The translations under genes were made by a program, and so were the position numbers. This document shows, one piece after another, positions 44,857 to 51,872 of a DNA stretch of 51,913 nt (the first letter of the stretch is position 1; every line of letters starts with the position of its first letter). This DNA is from JBBDST01 sp040904765. Its GTDB lineage: Bacteria > Actinomycetota > Nitriliruptoria > Nitriliruptorales > Nitriliruptoraceae. The stretch spans positions 1-51,913 of the forward strand of contig JBBDST010000009.1 in assembly GCA_040904765.1 (NCBI GenBank), given 5' to 3'. The notes under the pieces are model-generated. The model had not been told where the DNA came from and searched no databases. It saw only the letters and a list, made by a program, of their open reading frames with translations.

Positions 44857-45186
44857 AACACCTGCAACCTGAATCTCGCCGGTTGCGATCCACCACAGCA
44901 GCACACACTGAGCCCAGTTGCCCGGTAATGATGTGCAATACGCCTTCGCATATGCGGCTTCTTCTGTGTGACCGGCACAAAACAGTTCTTCGCTTGAGCC
45001 GACACAACACGTTGCGCACACCGACTGGAACCCGACTGGCCCACACACGGCTACTACTGCAGGTGCAATCCCACACGCCCCACACGGTCCGGCATCAACC
45101 GTTGTTGGCCCCACCTGCGTGTCAGTCACCCACGGCAATCTGTCACGCAGCAACCGACGTAATATTTGTCGCTCAACCGATGTCAC
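44734..45186 (-). CDS. Cys-rich hypothetical protein with zinc-ribbon-like spacing
   Basis: 150 residues. The GTG at 45186 overlaps the RDD gene stop by GTGA, strong support for translation. The middle holds about eight Cys, including GPCGACG, SVCATCC and LFCAGH, a spacing suited to zinc binding; a Trp-rich CVLLWW segment and a small C-terminal part follow. The C-terminus runs 123 bp over the HAD gene on the opposite strand, so that part may be an artefact of overlap; the true stop may be trusted less. No family recognised. Confidence 0.6.
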   Translation of the reverse strand: MTSVERQILRRLLRDRLPWVTDTQVGPTTVDAGPCGACGIAPAVVAVCGPVGFQSVCATCCVGSSEELFCAGHTEEAAYAKAYCTSLPGNWAQCVLLWWIATGEIQVAGVLDVDPLINQPGAQRVSVDELVRRNTNLLGTDNVFFPVVNE

Positions 45187-45710
45187 CGAACGTGCGCCAC
45201 GAGCGTGTGGCCACCAAAGCGGTCATGCCAGCCTTGGCGTGTGGGCGAACGCTGAATGGTGATGATCACTGTGATCACTGCAAACAGGTTCAACGGCATC
45301 GCCAGCGTCTCACCGACTAGTGGTACCACCGCAACCACACCTGCGATGGCGAACACGTTTCGGCGCACCGCATCGCCAAGCGACGGCGGGTTGCCATCTG
45401 GCGCATAGACCCGAAGGCCTAAAACCCGTTTACCCGGGGTTGCCCCACTTCGGCTTTCAAACAGCGCGAAATAGCTCAACGCCAAAACAGCGCTCAACAG
45501 CGTGTAGCTCGCCGGTAACCGTTCAAGTTCCGTTAGCGGCACATCAGGAATAAGCACATTTTGCGTGAACCGTGGCCGCAGCAGCAGTAGGTCCACCATG
45601 CCGATCAGCAACAGGTCAAGGATCCGCGCAGCTATCCGACGACCCAGCCGGCCAGGACTTACTGTCAGCGGAGTCGATGGCAGCGGGGGAGGGGGCGGAA
45701 ATTGAGACAT
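45183..45710 (-). CDS. RDD-family membrane protein
   Basis: 175 residues from the ATG at 45710. A Pro-rich N-terminus (PPPPPLPSTP) is followed by RLGRRIAARILDLLLIGMVD, the RDD segment, a helix near TLLSAVLALSYFALF, SGATPGKRVLGLRV, and a last helix pair (VVAVVPLV and NLFAVITVII). The family is of unknown function with about three to four membrane helices. Upstream in-frame codons (to 46298) overlap leuB on the other strand and are rejected. Coupled to the Cys-rich gene; divergent from leuB. Confidence 0.85.
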   Translation of the reverse strand: MSQFPPPPPLPSTPLTVSPGRLGRRIAARILDLLLIGMVDLLLLRPRFTQNVLIPDVPLTELERLPASYTLLSAVLALSYFALFESRSGATPGKRVLGLRVYAPDGNPPSLGDAVRRNVFAIAGVVAVVPLVGETLAMPLNLFAVITVIITIQRSPTRQGWHDRFGGHTLVAHVR

Positions 45711-45755
45711 GGGGATCCCGTAGGGTTGCAGACGGTGAAGCACTGAGCGAAAGCC

Positions 45756-45761
45756 TATGAT
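45756..45761 (+). promoter_or_regulatory. -10-like box upstream of leuB
   Basis: TATGAT matches TATAAT at five positions, 76 bp upstream of the leuB GTG. No clear -35. No branched-chain codon run is seen between it and leuB, unlike the other two loci. Confidence 0.35.
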
Positions 45762-45836
45762 GCCAACGGACACGCCGCGGGGATCTTGCGCCACCGCAGC
45801 ACTGACATCACACTGGGTAAAACTGAAGGAGACACC

Positions 45837-46901
45837 GTGGCACACCGGATCGCAATCCTCGATGGCGATGGCATCGGCCCTGAAGTCATCGCCGAAGCAC
45901 TCAAGGTGCTCGACCGTCTCGAAGGCTTGCACGGGTTTACAACCGAACGTGTGGCCTATGACCTTGGCGGGCGGCGTTACGCCGCCACCGGTGAGGTGTT
46001 GAACGACGAAACCCTCGAAGAGTTGCGCGGCTATGACGCCCTTTTTGTGGGTGCGGTTGGCGCCCCTGGTGTGCCGCCAGGTGTGCTTGAACGGGGCCTG
46101 TTGCTGCGTTTGCGGTTCGCCCTTGACCAGTACATCAACCTGCGGCCCGTCAAGCTTTACCCGGGCGTGAAATCGCCAATTGCCGGGCTTACCCCGGAAG
46201 ACTGCAACTTTGTTGTTGTGCGCGAAAACACGGAAGGTTTGTATGCCGGTGCTGGCGGCGTCGTGTACCGCGGCACCCCACATGAAGTCGCCACTCAAGA
46301 AAGTTTGAACACTCGTCGCGGCGCTGAACGGACGTTACGGTACGCCTTCGCGTTGGCAGCGACCCGCAAACAGCGCATCACCCTGGTGCATAAAACGAAC
46401 GTGTTGTCGTTTGCCGGAGATATGTGGATGCGTGCATTCAACGAGATCGGTGACGCCGACTTCCCTGAAATAGAACGCGAATATGTGCATGTTGATGCTG
46501 CCTGCCTGTATTTTATTACGCAGCCGCAACGTTTCGATGTGGTGGTGACCGACAACCTGTTTGGTGACATCATCACCGATGTTGCTGCCGGAGTTCAAGG
46601 CGGTATCGGTCTTGCCGCTAGCGCGAACCTTGACCCGAGCCGCAACGCTCCGTCACTATTTGAACCGATTCATGGTTCAGCCCCCGACATCACCGGGCAA
46701 GCTAAAGCCGATCCGGTTGCTGCCATCATGAGCCTTGGCCAGATGTTGGCATTCCTTGGCGAAACGGACGCTGCAGCTACCGTTGATCGAGCCACAGCGG
46801 CGCTGCTGGCAGACCGTAACGGCCGAGTCCCTGACGGATCGAGCTACACCACCAGCGACGTTGGTGACGCCTATGTCGCATTGATCGACGCCGGAATCTA
46901 A
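45837..46901 (+). CDS. leuB: 3-isopropylmalate dehydrogenase
   Basis: 354 residues from the GTG at 45837 (GAAGGAGA upstream). RIAILDGDGIGPEVIAEALK, the substrate-binding RENTEGLYAGAGG, the Lys in TLVHKTNVLSFAGDMW, VVTDNLFGDIITDVAAG and the NAD-site FEPIHGSAPDITGQAKADPV. It oxidises 3-isopropylmalate to the leucine precursor 2-ketoisocaproate. The family also includes isocitrate and tartrate dehydrogenases; the location near leu genes favours LeuB. Confidence 0.92.
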   Translation: MAHRIAILDGDGIGPEVIAEALKVLDRLEGLHGFTTERVAYDLGGRRYAATGEVLNDETLEELRGYDALFVGAVGAPGVPPGVLERGLLLRLRFALDQYINLRPVKLYPGVKSPIAGLTPEDCNFVVVRENTEGLYAGAGGVVYRGTPHEVATQESLNTRRGAERTLRYAFALAATRKQRITLVHKTNVLSFAGDMWMRAFNEIGDADFPEIEREYVHVDAACLYFITQPQRFDVVVTDNLFGDIITDVAAGVQGGIGLAASANLDPSRNAPSLFEPIHGSAPDITGQAKADPVAAIMSLGQMLAFLGETDAAATVDRATAALLADRNGRVPDGSSYTTSDVGDAYVALIDAGI

Positions 46902-46941
46902 ACCGTCCCAAAACCCCTGATCTCTAGTTGAAGGAATCATT

Positions 46942-47160
46942 GTGTCAAATGTCTACCGAAAGATTGAACTGGTTGGTTCAAGCCGTGACGGCGTCGATGC
47001 GGCGATCCGTGGCGCTATCACGAAAGCAAGCGCAAGCGGTCAACGGCTCGAATGGTTCGAAGTGACCGAAATTCGTGGCTGGATCAAAGACGGCGAGCCA
47101 CAGCACACACAAGTGACGTTGCAGGTCGGTTACCGACTGGATGACGATTTGATGGTGTAA
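46942..47160 (+). CDS. Dodecin
   Basis: 72 residues matching the small flavin-binding dodecin family: VYRKIELVGSSRDGVDAAI, a central WFEVTEIRGWI and VTLQVGYRLDD. Dodecins assemble into hollow dodecamers that store or buffer riboflavin or FMN. The GTG at 46942 follows GAAGGA. A strong promoter begins directly after its stop, so it ends the leuB transcript. Confidence 0.93.
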   Translation: MSNVYRKIELVGSSRDGVDAAIRGAITKASASGQRLEWFEVTEIRGWIKDGEPQHTQVTLQVGYRLDDDLMV

Positions 47161-47165
47161 GTCGA

Positions 47166-47195
47166 TTGACACGGCCTCAGAGCAGCCTTTAGGCT
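47166..47195 (+). promoter_or_regulatory. Promoter of the second branched-chain leader
   Basis: TTGACA (47166-47171), a perfect -35, and TAGGCT (47190-47195) with the key T1, A2 and T6, 18 bp apart. Transcription would start near 47202, 59 bases before the leader ATG. It begins six bases after the dodecin stop. Confidence 0.65.
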
Positions 47196-47260
47196 TACCA
47201 AAGCGCGGCCGCATCCAACGGGCGTGTGGAAACAAAGAAAGCAGTTCAGTGGCGCACAAC

Positions 47261-47329
47261 ATGAGCACTTCCACGGCAGACACTGCCGTGGGTTGTCGCG
47301 TCGTCATTATTATTCGCCTGCTTCCGTAG
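47261..47329 (+). CDS. Branched-chain leader peptide before the LeuA-domain-like gene
   Basis: 22 residues, ATG 47261 to TAG 47327-47329; a GTG four codons earlier (47249) is an alternative start with only a weak ribosome site. The end reads RVVIIIRLLP: two Val, three Ile, two Leu. It resembles the ilvB leader in length, in the G-x-R-V-V block and in the final Pro before TAG. Such a run before a terminator-like hairpin points to ribosome-mediated attenuation. Not annotated easily because of its size. Function inferred. Confidence 0.8.
   Translation: MSTSTADTAVGCRVVIIIRLLP
47271..47291 (+). promoter_or_regulatory. Hairpin inside the second leader ORF
   Basis: CCACGGCAG (47271-47279), loop ACA, CTGCCGTGG (47283-47291): a perfect 9-bp stem within the leader's coding sequence, upstream of the Val/Ile codons, in the same relative place as the hairpin in the ilvB leader. 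Confidence 0.65.
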
Positions 47330-47334
47330 CTGGC

Positions 47335-47366
47335 GGATGCCAAGCTGCGGAAGCAGCTTGGCATCC
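47335..47366 (+). terminator. Attenuator hairpin of the second leader, with competing helix
   Basis: GGATGCCAAGCTGC (47335-47348), tetraloop GGAA, and the exact complement GCAGCTTGGCATCC (47353-47366): a perfect 14-bp stem six bases after the leader stop. The leader codons CTGCTTCCG (47318-47326) are exactly complementary to CGGAAGCAG (47348-47356), which includes the loop and right arm, so a 9-bp antiterminator could form instead. No T tract follows, so the terminator role is inferred. Confidence 0.7.
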
Positions 47367-47435
47367 TGTGTGCCGAACTGTCTTTCGCTCCTTGGTTCAC
47401 CCCATACCCATCACTCGATGGCCAAGGAGACACTA

Positions 47436-47909
47436 ATGAAACTTCATACCCCTGTCGCAACCGATCTCGACACGGTTGACGTGACAGCCGGCCTTGCTCA
47501 AGCACGTCGCTACGGGCTATTGACTGATACAACGGCACCGTTTCTGACCCGGCAGGTGTCCTGCCTACCACAAGATGACGGCACGCTACACGTGACGGTG
47601 ACCCTGCAGTGGCCCAACGGAACACACACGACCGGGACTGCGCACCATGGCGATCAGGTTGAAGCACTCGTCGGGGCCTATCAAGACGCAACTGTCAGCA
47701 CCGCAACAAAAATCGCTAACGTACGTACCGTCGCAACTAGCACTGTGCTGCTCGAAAGCGGTCTGGGCGCTGAACCTGTCACCCATGTGGTGGTGCGTTT
47801 AGTCTGCGACGGCCAAGACTGTGTCGCTGACGGAATGCACACTGACGTTCACGAAGCCGCATGGCAAGCCGTGTCCGACATCTACACTTGGGTGCTGATG
47901 TATGACTAA
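47436..47909 (+). CDS. Stand-alone protein resembling the LeuA regulatory (dimer) domain
   Basis: 157 residues; ATG 47436 with AAGGAG eight or so bases upstream. The order of HGDQVEALVGAYQDA, then THVVVRLVCDG and GMHTDVHEAAWQAVSDIYTW parallels the C-terminal domain of isopropylmalate or citramalate synthase, where GDGPVDA and a G-x-x-TDI-x-E-S-x-x-A segment bind leucine or isoleucine. The catalytic TIM-barrel domain is absent, so it cannot be a synthase itself. It is preceded by a branched-chain leader. It may bind branched-chain amino acids or pair with a synthase encoded elsewhere; both are inference, and the remote similarity needs profile confirmation. Confidence 0.6.
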   Translation: MKLHTPVATDLDTVDVTAGLAQARRYGLLTDTTAPFLTRQVSCLPQDDGTLHVTVTLQWPNGTHTTGTAHHGDQVEALVGAYQDATVSTATKIANVRTVATSTVLLESGLGAEPVTHVVVRLVCDGQDCVADGMHTDVHEAAWQAVSDIYTWVLMYD

Positions 47910-47920
47910 AAGGGGAGACA

Positions 47921-48697
47921 ATGCCAAAGTTTGTTCGCTTCGTTCACGACGAGACACCAACCTACGGGGTTGTTGATGGGACTGAAATTGCGGTCATCAC
48001 ACCACACCCGTTCACCGACTACCGGCCCACAGGCGAACGTGTTCATCTGACAGGCGTACGACTACTGGCTCCAGTAATCCCCTCCAAAGTCGTGTGTGTC
48101 GGCACGAACTATGCGACCCACGCCAAAGAGATGCAGATGGAACTGCCGACGATGCCGCTGATCTTTTTGAAACCGTCATCGACCATCATCGGCCCAAACG
48201 ACGCTATTGCGCTGCCAACTGATCTGTCAGACGAAGTAGACCACGAAGCTGAACTCGCCGTCATTATCGGCGCGCTCATGCACCGAGTCGATGAAGTGAC
48301 AGCGATGGCGGGTGTGTTTGGCTACACGGCCGCGAATGACGTTTCGGCACGTGATTTTCAGCGCAGCGAAAGCCAATGGTTCCGCGGCAAATGTTTCGAC
48401 ACGTTCCTGCCGTTGGGTCCAGCAATCGTCACCGACCTTGACTATGCCAACACTCCGATTCGCTTAAGCGTCAATGGCGAACTGCGCCAAAACGGCAACA
48501 CGAATGACCTGATTTTTAACCTTCCACGGATCGTAAGCGAGATCTCTCAGGTGGTCACCCTGCTGCCAGGCGACGTCATTTTGACTGGCACCCCGTCAGG
48601 TGTGGGCCGACTCAACCCGGGAGACACGGTGCGGGTCGAAATTGACGGGATTGGCGTCCTCGAAAACCCGGTGATTGACCGCAACGCTGCCCAGTAA
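47921..48697 (+). CDS. Fumarylacetoacetate hydrolase-family enzyme
   Basis: 258 residues. VVCVGTNYATHAKEM, IFLKPSSTIIGPNDAI, the metal Glu-x-Glu in DHEAELAVIIG, GYTAANDVSARDFQ, KCFDTFLPLGPAIV and LTGTPSGVGRLNPGD are the FAH-domain blocks. Members hydrolyse or decarboxylate acylpyruvates and related keto acids; substrate not identifiable. A similar gene neighbours gltX and leuCD in mycobacteria. Starts 11 bp after the LeuA-like gene, so in the same transcript. Confidence 0.9.
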   Translation: MPKFVRFVHDETPTYGVVDGTEIAVITPHPFTDYRPTGERVHLTGVRLLAPVIPSKVVCVGTNYATHAKEMQMELPTMPLIFLKPSSTIIGPNDAIALPTDLSDEVDHEAELAVIIGALMHRVDEVTAMAGVFGYTAANDVSARDFQRSESQWFRGKCFDTFLPLGPAIVTDLDYANTPIRLSVNGELRQNGNTNDLIFNLPRIVSEISQVVTLLPGDVILTGTPSGVGRLNPGDTVRVEIDGIGVLENPVIDRNAAQ

Positions 48698-48724
48698 CCT
48701 CACTAGATCGTCGAAAGAGTCTTG

Positions 48725-50146
48725 GTGGATCAGATCCCTAACGTTCTCGCGTCACGTTACGCCAGTGGGGCCATGCGTGACATTTTTAGCCCACGCGGCA
48801 AGGTAATTCTTGAACGCGAACTGTGGCTCGCTGTCTTAAAAGCGCAGCAAGATGCTGGTGTTGCGATCAGTAATGACGCGATCGGCGCGTACGCGGCTCA
48901 AGTCGAAAACGTCGATCTTTCCTCGATCGCTGCGCGTGAACAAGTCACTCGCCACGATGTGAAAGCACGCATCGAAGAATTTTGTGCGCTCGCTGGATAT
49001 GAAGAAATCCACAAAGGCATGACCAGTCGGGACTTGACCGAAAATGTCGAACAGTTGCAGGTCAGGCGCGCACTGGAACTGATACTGGCCCGCTCGGTCG
49101 CCGCACTTGTGCGATTGTCTTCCTTGGCTGCGTTGTACAGCGACACCGTGCTGACCGCTCGCAGCCACAACGTGCCAGCCCAGGCGACCACCCTTGGAAA
49201 ACGTTTTGCCAACGCCGGCGAAGAATTACTGCAGGCAACCCTCGCACTTGAAGATTTACTTGCTCGCTATCCGCTGCGTGGGCTTAAAGGCCCAGTTGGT
49301 ACGCAACAAGACCTTGTTGATCTGCTCGGCTCAACCGATGCGGTAGCGGCGCTTGAAGCCCGCATCGCAACCCATCTTGGCTTTAGTCAAGTGTTAGAAA
49401 ACGTCGGTCAGGTCTATCCACGCTCGCTTGATTTTGCGGTCGTAAGCCAGCTCGTCCACACCGCGGCCGGCCCATCAAGTCTTGCCACAACTATCCGGCT
49501 GATGGCTGGACATGACCTCGTCACCGAAGGATTCAAAGCCGGCCAAGTCGGTTCATCGGCAATGCCACACAAGATGAATGCCCGCTCGTGCGAACGGGTC
49601 GTCGGGTTCAATACGATCCTTGGCGGCTATCTCACGATGGTGTCGTCGTTAAGCGGCTCCCAGTGGAACGAAGGGGACGTGTCTTGCTCGGTTGTGCGTC
49701 GAATAGCGCTCCCTGACGCGTTCTTCGCTGCCGATGGCCTGTTCGAAACGTTTCTGACGGTCCTTGACGAGTTCGGTGCGTTTCCTGCCGTAATCGCCAA
49801 CGAGCTTGAACGCACTCTGCCGTTTTTGGCGACCACCAAAATTTTGATGGCATCTGTTCGTCACGGTGTTGGGCGAGAGATTGCCCACGAAGTAATCAAA
49901 GAACATGCGGTTGCTGCCGCACTGTCGATGCGCGACACCGGCTCGCGTGAAAACCCGCTGATGGACCAGCTTGCCAACGATCCGCGGATTCCACTTGATG
50001 CGGTCCAGCTAAAGGCACTGCTGGATGATACGGCCGGCTTTATCGGCAACGCCGGCACGCAAGTTGAGACTTTTGCAAAACAGGTCGAAACGCTGGCTGC
50101 ACGCCATCCGGCAGCTGTCGCCTACACGCCTGATTCCATCCTGTAG
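48725..50146 (+). CDS. purB: Adenylosuccinate lyase
   Basis: 473 residues. RYASGAMRDIFSPRGKVIL, MTSRDLTENVEQLQVRRAL, ARSHNVPAQATTLGKR and the signature GSSAMPHKMNARSCER place it in the fumarase/aspartase superfamily, adenylosuccinate lyase branch. It acts twice in purine synthesis. The GTG at 48725 is preferred over the TTG one codon earlier because of spacing from AAAGAG. Argininosuccinate lyase is less likely from the N-terminus. Confidence 0.93.
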   Translation: MDQIPNVLASRYASGAMRDIFSPRGKVILERELWLAVLKAQQDAGVAISNDAIGAYAAQVENVDLSSIAAREQVTRHDVKARIEEFCALAGYEEIHKGMTSRDLTENVEQLQVRRALELILARSVAALVRLSSLAALYSDTVLTARSHNVPAQATTLGKRFANAGEELLQATLALEDLLARYPLRGLKGPVGTQQDLVDLLGSTDAVAALEARIATHLGFSQVLENVGQVYPRSLDFAVVSQLVHTAAGPSSLATTIRLMAGHDLVTEGFKAGQVGSSAMPHKMNARSCERVVGFNTILGGYLTMVSSLSGSQWNEGDVSCSVVRRIALPDAFFAADGLFETFLTVLDEFGAFPAVIANELERTLPFLATTKILMASVRHGVGREIAHEVIKEHAVAAALSMRDTGSRENPLMDQLANDPRIPLDAVQLKALLDDTAGFIGNAGTQVETFAKQVETLAARHPAAVAYTPDSIL

Positions 50147-50172
50147 TTGTCACACATACGTTGAGGTGCCCT

Positions 50173-51759
50173 GTGGCTGAGAAGCCTCTTACATCCCCTG
50201 TCCGTGTCCGTTTCTGCCCCGCGCCGTCCGGCTGGCTGCATGTCGGCAGTGTCCGTGCTGCCCTGTATAACTGGCTGGTGGCACGTCAGCACGCTGGCAC
50301 GTTCATTTTCCGCATCGAAGACACGGATGCGACTCGCGCGACCGAAGAGTCGATGCGTTCCATGATGGAAGCGCTTGAATGGATCGGACTTGACTGGGAT
50401 GAAGGGCCGACGTTTGCTGCCGATGGCACGCTTGACAGCCGTGGGGCGTATGGTCCATACCGCCAGTCGGAACGGCACGTGCTGTATCAGGCAGTTGCAC
50501 AGCGCCTTGAAGCACGCCATGATGTTTATCGCGACTATCGCACCAGTGAAGAACTTGACGCCTGGCGTGCCAGTATGCGAACGAGCGCTGATGGCAACCC
50601 GCCGGTCGTGAAAGCAGCTCAGTTTGCCCACAGCGAAGACGAGTTGGCTGCCTATGCGCAAGAAGGCCGCACCTATTCGTTGCGGCTGCGTACACCAGAC
50701 ACCGGCCAAGTCATCGTCAACGACCTAGTGCGTGGTGAAATCACGTTCCAGTGGGAAAACATTGCCGATCCGGTGATTATACGTTCTGATGGTTCTGCGA
50801 CCTACCCGCTGGCAAACGCAACTGACGATGTTGCGCAAGGCGTGTCGTTGATCTGTCGTGGCGAAGACCTATTGTCTGTCACCCCTCGTCAAATCGTGCT
50901 GTATGACCTGCTGGTCAAAGACGGACTGATTGACGACGCGCTCGCAGCCGTCAACTTTCCAGCCCGCGAAGCCGATTGGGAACCGCCGCGTGTATTCGCC
51001 CATCTGCCGATGGTTGTTGGTATGGACCGTAAAAAACTTTCCAAACGGCACGGTTCAGTCGCCTTGCAAGAATTTCGTAAGCACGGTTTTCTGCCCGAAA
51101 CGCTCCGCAACTATCTGGCGTTGCTCGGCTGGGCCCCCAAAGATGGTCGTGAACGTTTAAACGATGACGAACTCATCGCCGAGTTTGACCTCAATGCGGT
51201 TGGTCGTTCAGCCGCTGCGTTTGACGTCGACAAACTGGCCGCGTTCAACGGTGAACGGATCCGCGGCTTAGGACAAGATGAATTAGCTGAGCGGCTACTG
51301 GCACAACTTTCTGGAGCTGACTCGCCCGACATCATTCCGCTGATCAAAAACCCGCCATCAGACGACGAACGCCAGGTTGTACGCAAGCTCGTGCCGCTGG
51401 TGCAAGAACGCATGCAACAGCTTGACGAAGTCCTGCAGTATGCCCCGCCCTTTCTTAGCGATGTGGTCACCTATGACCCTGCCAGTGTTGCCAAAGTGTT
51501 AGCCAAAGAAGGCACTGGCGCAGTCCTTGAAACCGTCACGGCAGCCCTCGCTGAGGTTTCATGGGATGCCGAAGCACTTGAAGCCGCCCTTCGTGCTACC
51601 GCTCAAGAGCTCGGGATGGGTTTTGGGAAATTGGCACAGCCAGTTCGCGTTGCTGTTACCGGTACTACCGTCAGCCCACCGTTATTTGACACGCTCGAAC
51701 TTCTGGGCCGTGAGGTGTCGCGCAAACGGTTAAACCATGCGTTAACGCTCGCCGGTTAA
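50173..51759 (+). CDS. gltX: Glutamyl-tRNA synthetase
   Basis: 528 residues from the GTG at 50173 (GAGG six bases before). VRFCPAPSGWLHVGSVRAAL holds the HIGH-type site (here HVGS), RIEDTDATRATEES follows, and DRKKLSKRHG is the KMSKS-type loop. With GatCAB encoded in the same window and tRNA-Gln just downstream, it is probably non-discriminating and also charges tRNA-Gln with glutamate. The C-terminal helical anticodon domain is complete. Confidence 0.96.
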   Translation: MAEKPLTSPVRVRFCPAPSGWLHVGSVRAALYNWLVARQHAGTFIFRIEDTDATRATEESMRSMMEALEWIGLDWDEGPTFAADGTLDSRGAYGPYRQSERHVLYQAVAQRLEARHDVYRDYRTSEELDAWRASMRTSADGNPPVVKAAQFAHSEDELAAYAQEGRTYSLRLRTPDTGQVIVNDLVRGEITFQWENIADPVIIRSDGSATYPLANATDDVAQGVSLICRGEDLLSVTPRQIVLYDLLVKDGLIDDALAAVNFPAREADWEPPRVFAHLPMVVGMDRKKLSKRHGSVALQEFRKHGFLPETLRNYLALLGWAPKDGRERLNDDELIAEFDLNAVGRSAAAFDVDKLAAFNGERIRGLGQDELAERLLAQLSGADSPDIIPLIKNPPSDDERQVVRKLVPLVQERMQQLDEVLQYAPPFLSDVVTYDPASVAKVLAKEGTGAVLETVTAALAEVSWDAEALEAALRATAQELGMGFGKLAQPVRVAVTGTTVSPPLFDTLELLGREVSRKRLNHALTLAG

Positions 51760-51803
51760 CCTGCACGACAGCTTGGCTTTTGCACGACACGTCCACACTC
51801 GCC

Positions 51804-51830
51804 TACCTTAGTGGTGCTTCGGGCTATCCT
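51804..51830 (+). promoter_or_regulatory. Candidate -10 boxes upstream of tRNA-Gln
   Basis: TACCTT (51804-51809), with TTGCAC 18 bp upstream, and TATCCT (51825-51830) lie 43-69 bp before the tRNA. Either could serve its promoter; the second has no clear -35. Confidence 0.35.
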
Positions 51831-51872
51831 TACCTGACGCACGCGCTGCGTACGGCGTAGCGAAATCACCTT

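Noticed and set aside
45714..46298. Long N-terminal extension of the RDD frame antisense to leuB
   Set aside because: The sequence has no family likeness, is antisense to a clear leuB, and the RDD protein has a natural ATG at 45710.
47224..47436. 70-residue ORF across the second leader
   Set aside because: It is out of frame with the leader, runs through the perfect hairpin, and has no ribosome site.
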